A DNA stretch of 64,000 bases from the NCBI GenBank assembly GCA_040755915.1, contig JBFLWM010000041.1, positions 163,227-227,226 on the forward strand, in the 5' to 3' direction. This DNA is from Sulfurivermis sp040755915. GTDB lineage: Bacteria > Pseudomonadota > Gammaproteobacteria > Thiohalomonadales > Thiohalomonadaceae. The notes under the pieces were generated by a model. The model worked only from the letters and a program-made list of their open reading frames with translations, was not told the origin of the DNA and made no database searches. The translations under genes and the position numbers were made by a program. Of this stretch, positions 56,200 through 64,000 are shown piece by piece (position 1 is the stretch's first letter; each line of letters opens with the position of its first letter).

Positions 56200-58497
56200 A
56201 TGACCGATACCGTCGCCAAGGCCGCCTCCGGGGACGGCGCCCGTGTTTCCCTGCTGCCCAGCGGCGAGCAGCGCGCCCGGCTGCGGCGCTGGCGCTATGC
56301 CAAGGACCGCATTTCCCGCTACGGCGTCGCCATCGGCGGTCTCGGCGTGGTGGTCGCCCTGGCGCTGATCTTTGTCTACCTGTTCTACGAAGTCTTTCCC
56401 ATGCTGCGCCCGGCCTCCGTCGAGCCGGTGAGCACGTATACGCTGCCCGTTGAGGTACGCGGTGATCAGGTGGCGGACCTCACCACCGAGCGCTACACCG
56501 AGGTGGCCGGCGTCTATGGCCGCGACGGCAGCGTGACCTTCCTCAATCCGCGCAACGGCGAACCGGGCAAGCGCGTGGCGCTGCCGCTGCCGCAGGGGGT
56601 GACGGTGGTGAGCATGGCCGCCGCCGAAGTGAAGTACGGCCTGCTGGCCCACGGCCTGTCCGATGGCCGCGTGCTGGTGACCCAGCACGAATACACCGTG
56701 ACCTATCCCGACGACGTGCGCCACACCGAACCGGAGATCACCTATCCCCTGGGTGAGGCACCGCTGCTGCTGGACGAGCAGGGGGCGCCGCTGATGGCCA
56801 TCGGCATCCAGGCGGTAGGCGAGGGTTTTGCCCTGGCCGGCGCCACGGCGGACGGCCGCCTGACCCTGGCCATCTACCGCGCCGCGGTGTCGTTCATGAC
56901 CGGCGAGGTGGAGATCAAGCGCGACGCCTATGTCCTGCCGCCGCTGGCCGGCCGTCCCACGCACATTCTCATCAACAAGAACATGCGCAATCTGTTCGTG
57001 GCCGACGCGGAGGGTTACATCTCCCATTACGACACCGTCGACCCGGATGCGCCGCGCCTGCTGGAGCGGGTGCGCGCGGTCAACGAGGGCACCGGCATCA
57101 GCGCCATGCGTTATCTCTCCGGCACGGTGTCGATCATCGTCGGCGGTTCCGACGGCAGCCTGGCGCAGTGGTTCCCGGTACGCGACGAGCAGAACGAATA
57201 TCACCTGACGCGCATCCGCGGCTTCGAGCAGCAGCCCGGTGCCATCACCTTCATCGCGCCGGAGTACACGCGCAAGGGCTTCGTCGCCGGCGATGCCAGC
57301 GGCCATGTCGGCGCCCACTTCACCACCTCCGGCCGCACCGTGCTGCTGGAGCAGGTGAGTGATGCGGCGATCACCGGCATCACCATGTCGCCGGTGAACG
57401 ACACCCTGCTGGTGACCGATGCCGGCGGGCAGATGCATTTCCTCAAGCTGTACAACGAACATCCCGAGATTTCGCTGAAGGCGCTGTGGGGCAAGGTGTG
57501 GTACGAAAACCGCGCCGGCGAGGAATACGTCTGGCAGGCCTCTTCCGGCAGCGACGACTTCGAGCCCAAACTGAGCCTGACGCCGCTGACCCTCGGCACG
57601 CTCAAGGCGGCCTTCTTCGCCATGATGTTCGCCATTCCGCTCGCCATCATGGGCGCGCTGTATTCCGCCTACTTCATGACGTCGCGCCTGCGCGGTGTCG
57701 TCAAGCCGAGCATCGAGATCATGGAGGCGCTGCCGACGGTGATCCTCGGCTTCCTCGCCGGCCTGTGGCTGGCGCCGTTCATGGAAAACAACCTGCCGGC
57801 GGTGTTCAGCATCCTGCTGCTGATGCCGCTGGCGATGCTGGCGGTGGCCTATGCCTGGGCCAACCTGCCGGCGCGCCTGCGCCTCGTGGTGCCGCCGGGC
57901 TGGGAGGCGGCGATCCTGATGCCGGTGATCCTGCTGGTGGGCTGGCTGTGCATCGTCATGAGCCCGACGCTGGAGGTGTGGTTCTTCAACGGCAGCATGC
58001 GCCAGTGGCTCACCGACGTCGGCATCACCTACGACCAGCGCAATGCGCTGGTGGTGGGCATCGCCATGGGTTTCGCCGTCATCCCCACCATCTTCTCCAT
58101 CGCCGAGGACGCGATCTTCACCGTGCCGCGCCACCTGACCCAGGGATCGCTGGCGCTGGGCGCGACGCCGTGGCAGACCATGGTCGGCGTGGTGCTGCCG
58201 ACCGCCAGTCCCGGCATCTTCGCCGCGGTGATGATGGGCTTCGGCCGCGCCGTGGGCGAGACGATGATCGTGCTGATGGCCACCGGCAACAGCCCGATCA
58301 TGAACTTCAACATCTTCGAGGGCATGCGCACCCTCTCCGCCAACATCGCGGTGGAACTGCCGGAGACACCGCTGGGCAGCACCCACTTCCGCGTGCTGTT
58401 CCTCGCCGCGCTGGTGTTGCTGGTGCTCACCTTCGTGATGAACACCCTGGCGGAAATCGTGCGTCAGCGCCTGCGCAAGCGTTACAGCACCCTGTGA
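56200..58497 (+). CDS. pstC: Phosphate ABC transporter permease PstC, long form
   Basis: A 765-residue permease, more than twice the length of E. coli PstC (319). A cytoplasmic N-terminus and membrane segment (GVAIGGLGVVVALALIFVYL, about 45-65) are followed by a periplasmic domain of about 370 residues with beta-propeller-like repeats (GVYGRDGSVTFLNPRNGEPG, GGSDGSLAQWFPVRDEQ). The permease core starts near 465 (LGTLKAAFFAMMFAIPLAIM) and carries the EAA loop LALGATPWQTMVGVVLPTAS. The long form is usual in Pseudomonas-like gammaproteobacteria. Confidence 0.93.
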   Translation: MTDTVAKAASGDGARVSLLPSGEQRARLRRWRYAKDRISRYGVAIGGLGVVVALALIFVYLFYEVFPMLRPASVEPVSTYTLPVEVRGDQVADLTTERYTEVAGVYGRDGSVTFLNPRNGEPGKRVALPLPQGVTVVSMAAAEVKYGLLAHGLSDGRVLVTQHEYTVTYPDDVRHTEPEITYPLGEAPLLLDEQGAPLMAIGIQAVGEGFALAGATADGRLTLAIYRAAVSFMTGEVEIKRDAYVLPPLAGRPTHILINKNMRNLFVADAEGYISHYDTVDPDAPRLLERVRAVNEGTGISAMRYLSGTVSIIVGGSDGSLAQWFPVRDEQNEYHLTRIRGFEQQPGAITFIAPEYTRKGFVAGDASGHVGAHFTTSGRTVLLEQVSDAAITGITMSPVNDTLLVTDAGGQMHFLKLYNEHPEISLKALWGKVWYENRAGEEYVWQASSGSDDFEPKLSLTPLTLGTLKAAFFAMMFAIPLAIMGALYSAYFMTSRLRGVVKPSIEIMEALPTVILGFLAGLWLAPFMENNLPAVFSILLLMPLAMLAVAYAWANLPARLRLVVPPGWEAAILMPVILLVGWLCIVMSPTLEVWFFNGSMRQWLTDVGITYDQRNALVVGIAMGFAVIPTIFSIAEDAIFTVPRHLTQGSLALGATPWQTMVGVVLPTASPGIFAAVMMGFGRAVGETMIVLMATGNSPIMNFNIFEGMRTLSANIAVELPETPLGSTHFRVLFLAALVLLVLTFVMNTLAEIVRQRLRKRYSTL

Positions 58498-58513
58498 TCC
58501 GGAGCGCCACGTC

Positions 58514-60193
58514 ATGAGTCTTGTGAACATCAAAACCTGGGGCAAGAGCGGCGCGCCGTGGATCTGGCTCAACGCCGGCGCCGTGGCGGCGAGCATGGTG
58601 ATGGTGCTGGGCCTGCTGGCGCTCATCGCCGTGCGCGGCTTCGGCCATTTCTGGCCCCATGCCCTGATGGAAGTGAACGTCACCAACCCGGACGGCTCGG
58701 TGCAACGCGTGCTGGGCGAGCTGGTGCGCAGCGAGGAACTGGCGACGTCGGTGTTGCGCGATGCCGGCGTGCAGATGACCGGACATGCCGAACTGATCGA
58801 GCGTCATCTCATCAAGCAGGGCAACCGCGATACCCTGGGGCGCGACTTCATGTGGTATCTGGCGCCGCGCATGGGCGAGCCGAGCTTCCCGCGCAACGCC
58901 ATGGTGCTGGAGCGGCGCGAGTGGGGCAATTTCTACGGCTACCCGCTGGAGCTGAAGGAAGAGGGGCGCAGCATCGCCCAGGGCGAGGCGCTGTGGCCGG
59001 AACTGCAGGCGCGCATCGAGCGCGCCAATGCCATCTACGATGAGATCCGCCAGATCGAGCGCCAGGACATCGGCAAGGTCAACCACCGCATGGAGCGCCT
59101 GCGCCTGGACGAGCGCCGCATGGCGCTGGACCCCAACATGCCGGCGGCGGAGGTGGCGCAGCGCAAGGCCATGATGGCCGCCGAGCGTGCCGAGCTGGAT
59201 GCCGAGTACGCCCGCTATGCCGAGCAGCTCGAAGTGCTGTACCGCGATGTGAAGCGCGATACCCTGGTGGCGGAGCTCATGGACGGGCGCCAGGTGAACG
59301 TGCCGGTGGCCAACATCGTGCGCGCCTCGCAGCCCAACGCCATGTCGCTGTTCGCCAAGATCGGTTATTACTTCGAGCGCTTCGGCGAATTCATCGGCGG
59401 CTATCCGCGCGAGGCGAATACCGAGGGCGGCATCTTCCCCGCCATCTTCGGCACCGTGACCATGGTGATGGTGATGTCGATCATCGTCACACCCTTCGGC
59501 ATCCTCGCCGCCATCTATCTGCGCGAGTACGCCAGGCAGGGGCCGCTGCTGCGCCTGATCCGCATCTCGGTCTACAACCTGGCCGGTGTGCCATCCATCG
59601 TGTTCGGCGTGTTCGGCCTCGGCTTCTTCGTCTATTTCCTCGGCGGCTCCATCGACGAGCTGTTCTATCCCGAGGCGCTGCCGTCGCCCACCTTCGGCAC
59701 GCCGGGCCTGTTCTGGGCCTCGCTCACCCTGGCCCTGCTCACCCTGCCGGTGGTGATCGTCGCCACCGAGGAAGGTCTGGCGCGCATTCCCAGCACCATC
59801 CGCATGGGCAGCCTGGCCCTCGGCGCCACCAAGGCGGAGACGCTGTGGAAGGTGGTGGTGCCGCTGTCCACGCCGGCGATGATGACCGGCCTGATCCTGG
59901 CCATCGCCCGCGCCGCCGGCGAGGTGGCACCGCTGATGCTGGTCGGCGTGGTCAAGCTGGCGCCGACCCTGCCCATCGACGCCAACGCGCCCTTCATCCA
60001 CATGGAGCGCAAGATCATGCACCTGGGCTTCCACATCTACGACGTCGGCTTCCAGAGCCCCAACGTGGAGGCGGCGCGGCCGCTGGTGTATGCCACCTCG
60101 CTGACCCTGGTGATCCTGATCGTGCTGCTCAATCTGGCCGCCATCAGCATCCGCAACCACCTGCGTGAAAAGTACCGCAGCGAATCCGATTGA
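58514..60193 (+). CDS. pstA: Phosphate ABC transporter permease PstA, long form
   Basis: A 559-residue permease with an N-terminal membrane segment (AGAVAASMVMVLGLLALIAV), a periplasmic insert of about 260 residues with a helical stretch (RIERANAIYDEIRQIERQDI), and the permease core from about 315 (IFGTVTMVMVMSIIVTPFGI) with EAA loop LALGATKAETLWKVVVPLST. The insert is matched by the one in PstC, so both halves of this channel have large periplasmic parts. It follows pstC by 16 bases. Confidence 0.93.
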   Translation: MSLVNIKTWGKSGAPWIWLNAGAVAASMVMVLGLLALIAVRGFGHFWPHALMEVNVTNPDGSVQRVLGELVRSEELATSVLRDAGVQMTGHAELIERHLIKQGNRDTLGRDFMWYLAPRMGEPSFPRNAMVLERREWGNFYGYPLELKEEGRSIAQGEALWPELQARIERANAIYDEIRQIERQDIGKVNHRMERLRLDERRMALDPNMPAAEVAQRKAMMAAERAELDAEYARYAEQLEVLYRDVKRDTLVAELMDGRQVNVPVANIVRASQPNAMSLFAKIGYYFERFGEFIGGYPREANTEGGIFPAIFGTVTMVMVMSIIVTPFGILAAIYLREYARQGPLLRLIRISVYNLAGVPSIVFGVFGLGFFVYFLGGSIDELFYPEALPSPTFGTPGLFWASLTLALLTLPVVIVATEEGLARIPSTIRMGSLALGATKAETLWKVVVPLSTPAMMTGLILAIARAAGEVAPLMLVGVVKLAPTLPIDANAPFIHMERKIMHLGFHIYDVGFQSPNVEAARPLVYATSLTLVILIVLLNLAAISIRNHLREKYRSESD

Positions 60194-60215
60194 TGCAGGA
60201 CCGGAGCAACGACTC

Positions 60216-61091
60216 ATGAACGCTATCGACAAGGCTATGGACATGACCAGCAGCAATCAACCGGCCGCACGCACCCACGCCATCGGCGCCCAGCTGTTCG
60301 AGGGCGAGGAGCGGCAGAAGCTGTCGCTCGCCGACGAAACCGTCAGCCTGGACGTGCGCAACCTGAACCTGTACTACGGCAGCGATCTGGCGCTGAAGAA
60401 CATCAGCCTGCAGATCCCCTCGCAGCGCGTCACCGCCTTCATCGGCCCCAGCGGCTGCGGCAAGTCCACCCTGCTGCGCTGCTTCAACCGCATGAACGAC
60501 CTCATCGACAGCTGCCGCATCGAGGGCGAGATCCTGCTCGACGGCGAGGACATCTACCGCCGCGGCATCGATGTCGCCGAGTTGCGCCGCAAGGTCGGCA
60601 TGGTGTTCCAGAAGCCCAATCCGTTCCCCAAGTCGATCTACGAGAACGTCGCCTACGGCCTGCGCCTGCAGGGCGTCAACAATCGCCGCGTCCTCGACGA
60701 GGCGGTGGAGAAGGCGCTGATTGGCGCCGCCCTGTGGAACGAGGTCAAGGACCGTCTCAACGACAACGCCATGGGCCTGTCCGGCGGCCAGCAGCAGCGC
60801 TTGGTCATCGCCCGCGCCATCGCCATCGAGCCGGAGGTGCTGCTGCTCGACGAACCGGCCTCGGCGCTGGACCCGATCTCCACCCTGAAGATCGAGGAAC
60901 TGATCAACGAACTGAAGTCGCAGTACACCATCGTCATCGTCACCCACAACATGCAGCAGGCGGCGCGCGTCTCCGACTACACCGCCTTCATGTACATGGG
61001 CGACCTGATCGAGTACAACGATACCGACACCATCTTCACCAACCCGTCGAAGAAGCAAACCGAGGATTACATCACCGGTCGCTACGGTTAA
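60216..61091 (+). CDS. pstB: Phosphate ABC transporter ATPase
   Basis: A 291-residue ATPase from ATG 60216 with GGAG upstream. Walker A is GPSGCGKST (77-85), signature LSGGQQQRL, Walker B VLLLDEPASALD, and H-loop VTHNMQQAARV. The 45-residue N-terminal extension is a little longer than in E. coli. Last gene of pstCAB before a REP-type region. Confidence 0.96.
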   Translation: MNAIDKAMDMTSSNQPAARTHAIGAQLFEGEERQKLSLADETVSLDVRNLNLYYGSDLALKNISLQIPSQRVTAFIGPSGCGKSTLLRCFNRMNDLIDSCRIEGEILLDGEDIYRRGIDVAELRRKVGMVFQKPNPFPKSIYENVAYGLRLQGVNNRRVLDEAVEKALIGAALWNEVKDRLNDNAMGLSGGQQQRLVIARAIAIEPEVLLLDEPASALDPISTLKIEELINELKSQYTIVIVTHNMQQAARVSDYTAFMYMGDLIEYNDTDTIFTNPSKKQTEDYITGRYG

Positions 61092-61129
61092 ATGCGGGGT
61101 GCACAGTGCGCACCCTGAGGAAAGAGCGC

Positions 61130-61235
61130 ATTTTGTAGGAGCGAATCGCATTCGCGATGGAAGATGGCTCCGCCATGCAGGCGAGCACGTGGAGCAAAAC
61201 AGATTGGTAGGGCGGGCTTCAGCCCGCCAGCAGCG
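61130..61235. repeat. REP-type palindromic repeats between pstB and phoU
   Basis: Two classes occur: TGTAGGAGCGAATCGCATTC followed by GCGATGG (from 61135), typical of gammaproteobacterial REP sequences with GAGCGAAT/ATTCGC complementarity, and GGCGGGCTTCAGCCCGCC (from about 61212), a perfect palindromic hairpin. They fill most of the 215-base gap and may protect or cut the pst transcript. Confidence 0.65.
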
Positions 61236-61306
61236 GCAGCAGGAACACCGGCGCCGCGCAACAGGGCAACGACGACACGCGTATTCAGCGCAAAGGAAAC
61301 GCAGCA

Positions 61307-62026
61307 ATGGACAAGATTAGCCTCGGGCAACACATCTCCCAGCAGTTCAATGCCGAGCTGGAAGACATCCGCACCCGCGTGCTGAACATGGGCGGCCTGG
61401 TGGAACAGCAGCTGGCCGATGCCCTGACGGCGGTGATGGATGAAAACGTCGAGATGGCCGAGCAGGTGATCAACGGCGATCTCAAGGTCAACGCCATGGA
61501 AGTCAGCATCGACGAGGAATGCTCGCGCATCCTGGCGCGGCGCCAGCCGGCGGCCAGCGACCTGCGCCTGATCGTCGCCGTGATCAAGACCATCACCGAC
61601 CTGGAGCGCTGCGGCGACCAGGCCGAACGCGTCGCCAGCATCGCCATGCGCCTGACCGGCGGCCGCGAGCAGCACCGCAACCACTACGAAGACCTGGTGC
61701 ATCTCGGCAACCATGTGCGCCAGCTGCTGCACGACGCCCTCGACGCCTTCGCCCGCATGGATCCGGAGGCCGCCGTGCAGGTGGCGCGCGACGACATCAA
61801 CGTCGACAAGGAATACGACGCCCTGACGCGCCAGCTCATCACCTACATGATGGAAGACCCGCGCACCATCACCCGCTCCCTCGACGTGCTGTGGGCCGCC
61901 CGTGCCCTGGAGCGCATCGGCGACCATGCGCGCAACATCTGCGAATATGTCGTCTATCTGGTGCGCGGCAAGGATGTGCGCCATGTGTCGCTGGATCAGA
62001 TGGAGGAGGAGGCGCGGAAGCGCTGA
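61307..62026 (+). CDS. phoU: Phosphate signalling protein PhoU
   Basis: A 239-residue helical protein with the two PhoU repeats: DLRLIVAVIKTITDLERCGD with QAERVASIAM, and RSLDVLWAARALERIGDHAR with NICEYVVYLV, which bind metal clusters. It links Pst transport to PhoR kinase inhibition. Separated from pstB by a REP region without a visible promoter, so likely read through from pst. Confidence 0.96.
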   Translation: MDKISLGQHISQQFNAELEDIRTRVLNMGGLVEQQLADALTAVMDENVEMAEQVINGDLKVNAMEVSIDEECSRILARRQPAASDLRLIVAVIKTITDLERCGDQAERVASIAMRLTGGREQHRNHYEDLVHLGNHVRQLLHDALDAFARMDPEAAVQVARDDINVDKEYDALTRQLITYMMEDPRTITRSLDVLWAARALERIGDHARNICEYVVYLVRGKDVRHVSLDQMEEEARKR

Positions 62027-62039
62027 ATATAGGCGCGTT

Positions 62040-62466
62040 CGCGCTCTTATTGTTCCCTCTCCCTCAGGGAGACGACTACATGGATGTAGTCGGTTGGAAA
62101 CGCAGGAGCATGTTTCCCAGGGCTAGGGTGAGGGGTGATAAAAGGTGCGCTCCGCGCGCCGATTCTGACGGGGGATTCCGTCCCCCTGCGCCGGGTTACT
62201 TTTCTTTGCACGGCCAAAGAAAAGTAACCAAAAGAAAGGCCGCCCCGATGTCTCGCCGCTGTCGCGGTCCCCTGCGCTACTCGCCCGGAGCGGGTTCTTC
62301 CGACGGCACGTCCGTGTGCCGACGGAAGAATGCGCGCCCTCCCTGGCGCGCCCCCTGCGGGCTATTCCGCTCCGGGCTGCGTTGCTCGGCGAGGCAAAGG
62401 GGTTGAAAGGCAAACCCGGCTCGCCTGCGGCATCGCGCGGGTGGCGTGCGCTTCGCGCACGCTCAA
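62040..62466. repeat. Intergenic repeat cluster after phoU
   Basis: A 440-base non-coding stretch: CCCTCTCCCTCAGGGAGA, a perfect hairpin CGACTACAT-GG-ATGTAGTCG (62073-62092), TTACTTTTCTTTG and AAAGAAAAGTAACC (62208-62230) that pair as a hairpin, then the segment shared with 39127-39300. Open frames inside are repeat translations. No gene seen. Confidence 0.7.
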
Positions 62467-62849
62467 TTTAACCGTGGTCTGTCCCCGATTGTTCAGGGCT
62501 ATGTTCAGTGGAGTGAACCCACCCTCACCATGCTGATTAACTTCAATGCCGCTTTCGATCAAAAGCTTGGCTGCGTCAATATCACCCCAGACACAGACAC
62601 AATGGAGAGCATTATCTCCTAGTGCATTTGTGTCATTTATCGAATGAAAGTCCACATAACCAAAGTCGGCCGCACTCCGGACCTTATCGAGCAATTCCCT
62701 GAGCTTCTTGTTCACCTCATTACCGCCCAATATTTCTGTAGGTTGAATTATCCTGACAAGGCGTAATCCAACATGACGTTGGCTGTTGGGGTTCGTACCT
62801 CAGCCCAATCTATGAGCTATGTGCTTTAACCGTGGTCTGTCCCCGATTG
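62467..62849 (-). repeat. Direct 25-bp repeat truncating two coding fragments
   Basis: TTTAACCGTGGTCTGTCCCC plus GATTG occurs at 62467-62491 and at 62825-62849, identical. A shortened form GTCTGTCCCCG is at 62982-62992. The first copy ends the ankyrin frame, the second the transposase frame, each being read as NRGQTTVK on the minus strand. Confidence 0.8.
62492..62730 (-). pseudogene. Ankyrin-repeat protein fragment
   Basis: About 80 residues of an ankyrin protein (ALGDNALHCVCVWGDIDAAK, LLIESGIEVNQHGEGGFTPL, NIALNN) starting at a TTG at 62730; the true start may be further upstream. The frame then enters the 25-bp repeat and the dispersed repeat, so the C-terminus is lost. GC is much lower than in the core genes. 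Small ankyrin proteins like this often act as immunity or eukaryote-like modules; no partner is left. Confidence 0.6.
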
Positions 62850-62917
62850 CTTGTCATGACAGCTTCCTGCTTGAACTCTTTGGTATAGGTCTTGTAGGGC
62901 TTGCGTTTACTGGTCAT
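62810..62917 (-). pseudogene. IS3-family transposase OrfA fragment
   Basis: From ATG 62917, with AAGGAG upstream, 20 residues match the start of IS3-type OrfA (KPYKTYTKEFKQEAV); the frame then passes into the 25-bp repeat and stops at 62810. A terminal inverted-repeat-like end, TGAACCTCCCCCAGTTTAAC, reads inward from 62981. The rest of the IS is gone. Confidence 0.65.
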
Positions 62918-63005
62918 CTTGGACACTCCTTGGGCGACATTGTCGCTTTTTAAAGGTGTCCGTTAAACTGGGGGAGGTTCAGTCTGTCCCCGGTTATTTT
63001 CTGCC

Positions 63006-63875
63006 TTACCACCACCCCTTTTTTTGTAGCTGTCGCTCTATTTGCATTTCTTTTGAATAAAAATTTTTGCATTTTCCAAATTCTTTAAACATTGCGTCCA
63101 TTTGCCGATACTGCTGTGCTTCATTTGTTGTTAGTTGAGAAGGATAAAAATGATACTTGACTCCTAGCTTAATATATCTTTTGTTTTGACTGTCAGTGAG
63201 TTTTGTTGGGCACCTGGCGATAATCCACTCGTCGTATGCTGGATCATAGTTCAATGCTTTAGCCTCTTCTTCATTGATAAAATATATCTCCTTTGATGCT
63301 GTGGAGATCATCTTATTGGTCAACTCTTCTGAGAGTCCCATTTCAATCAAATAGCTTCTTGTTTCTGAAAATATGGACTCCTGTGAGGTCTGAGCCTCGG
63401 AAAACTCTAGCTCTCTCATGTCCTCGGGCCGTAAGTATGGGCGATGAAAACCGACCCGGCCATAATGCCTCTCTAACCCCGCTGCCCAAATAAGAGCGCA
63501 AGCACTTGCGCACTCACAATCTTTGTTTCCAATATTTGTTCTAAAATCAAAAGAGAAATCCTTGCTTCCACACGAAACAAAAAGAACGTTCCCGTACGCA
63601 TCCTTAAATGATTGAGGTGAAGCAGTATTTATTCCATACTTTCTTACAGTTCTGCCTATCTTAAACGCCTCTCTTGTTGAGCCTCCTCTTGAGTACAAAT
63701 TAAGGACCCGAACTACAGCGCCATTTGTATTGGCGTCGATTAGAAGTTTGATAAAACGTTCGGCGTCACCTTTTACTATTTCCCCGATCAATGTGATTGT
63801 CGTAACATCAGAATCAGGGGTTTTTATGGTGTTTATAGTTATGTCTGCCGCGCTTAAATTTGAAGAGAAATGCAT
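63006..63875 (-). CDS. ClpP/crotonase-like protein (COG3904 type), 5' end probably lost
   Basis: About 289 residues from ATG 63875. Segments VVRVLNLYSRGGSTREAFKI, SACALIWAAGLERHYGRVGF and FHRPYL carry the Ser and His expected for a ClpP-like serine hydrolase. Members of this family are usually exported and start with a signal peptide, which is missing. The frame can start at 63920, but those 15 codons fall in the IS-like end sequence. Low GC (about 40% by eye) marks it as acquired. Cys pairs (CECASACA) suggest a periplasmic disulfide. Confidence 0.6.
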   Translation of the reverse strand: MHFSSNLSAADITINTIKTPDSDVTTITLIGEIVKGDAERFIKLLIDANTNGAVVRVLNLYSRGGSTREAFKIGRTVRKYGINTASPQSFKDAYGNVLFVSCGSKDFSFDFRTNIGNKDCECASACALIWAAGLERHYGRVGFHRPYLRPEDMRELEFSEAQTSQESIFSETRSYLIEMGLSEELTNKMISTASKEIYFINEEEAKALNYDPAYDEWIIARCPTKLTDSQNKRYIKLGVKYHFYPSQLTTNEAQQYRQMDAMFKEFGKCKNFYSKEMQIERQLQKKGWW

Positions 63876-63876
63876 T

Positions 63877-64000
63877 AAGGAACTTCTGCAAAAGTCCCCG
63901 ATCTGATCCTGCAACCGCATGATCGGAGCCGAGGACGGGAATAATGAAACAACTGAGCATGACCACGGGGTTCGAGAAATACACCAAGGCGACTAAGCGC
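63877..64000 (+). mobile_element. Left part of an IS5-type insertion sequence
   Basis: The stretch begins at about GGAACTTCTGCAAAAGTCC (63879) and leads within 65 bases to a transposase start. The element runs off the window. Boundaries are inferred from the sudden rise in GC and the broken neighbour gene. Confidence 0.55.
63944..64000 (+). CDS. IS5-family transposase, N-terminal fragment at window edge
   Basis: Nineteen codons from ATG 63944 (MKQLSMTTGFEKYTKATKR) match the usual start of IS5-type transposases, which continue with a FLxxMexVVPW motif outside the window. Too short for a firm subgroup. Confidence 0.55.
   Translation, partial: MKQLSMTTGFEKYTKATKR

Noticed and set aside
1..64000. 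CRISPR array, tRNA, rRNA or restriction system
   Set aside because: No regularly spaced repeats, cloverleaf or rRNA-like stretch was noticed; the orphan methyltransferase has no adjacent nuclease.

Overview
The window is high-GC DNA (roughly two-thirds G+C by eye) from a gammaproteobacterium. The long Pho-regulon type PstC and PstA, the riboflavin synthase, ilvD and the GNAT-C39 plus RimK-like pair all fit that group, but no marker gene fixes a genus. One run of ten N (13711-13720) shows a scaffolded draft assembly.

Region 1, 1-39116: a Mu-like transposable prophage, read mostly on the minus strand, so its left (repressor) end is at about 39116 and its right end lies outside the window before base 1. 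From left end inwards it holds three spaced copies of a 10-bp repeat that look like transposase binding sites, two plus-strand genes (repressor and an ORF6C-like protein), an operator/promoter region, ner, MuA-like transposase, MuB-like ATPase, a block of small early genes (HU, DUF3164, HD-domain, GemA), a Mor-type activator, a DNA methyltransferase and an HNH protein. Then come a terminator, the lysis cassette (holin-like protein, transglycosylase, two spanins), small and large terminase, gp29-type portal, gpF head protein with a C-terminal nuclease-like domain, gpI protease/scaffold, lambda-E-type capsid and decoration protein, and the contractile tail genes (sheath, tube, frameshifted chaperone, tape measure, gp43 to gp48). 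It ends, at the window edge, with a tail protein of the formylglycine-generating-enzyme/C-type-lectin fold, followed by a GC-rich tetraloop hairpin and an Avd gene. Those last three parts are the target half of a diversity-generating retroelement (DGR), whose template repeat and reverse transcriptase should lie just beyond base 1. This is the most interesting system in the window.

Region 2, 39117-46258: chromosome. The prophage sits beside or in a dispersed intergenic repeat that recurs near 62.1-62.5 kb. Then come a GNAT/C39-peptidase fusion and a RimK-like ATP-grasp ligase, an inverted-repeat element resembling a MITE, a PstS-like/OmpA fusion protein, ilvD with a duplicated 3' tail, and a small unknown gene.

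Region 3, 46270-62026: riboflavin synthase, then a phosphate-starvation region: phoB-phoR, a PilZ-like gene with an excellent Pho box, a DsbD/CcdA-like thiol protein, small and unrelated genes (spermidine-synthase-like, YgjP-like metallohydrolase, Crp/Fnr regulator), then pstS, an internally duplicated lipoprotein, pstC, pstA, pstB and phoU. Pho boxes with 11-bp half-site spacing precede phoB, the PilZ-like gene, pstS and pstC.

Region 4, 62027-64000: a repeat- and IS-rich graveyard of lower GC: intergenic repeats, an ankyrin fragment, an IS3-family orfA fragment, a ClpP-like protein that has probably lost its 5' end, and the start of an IS5-type transposase running off the window.
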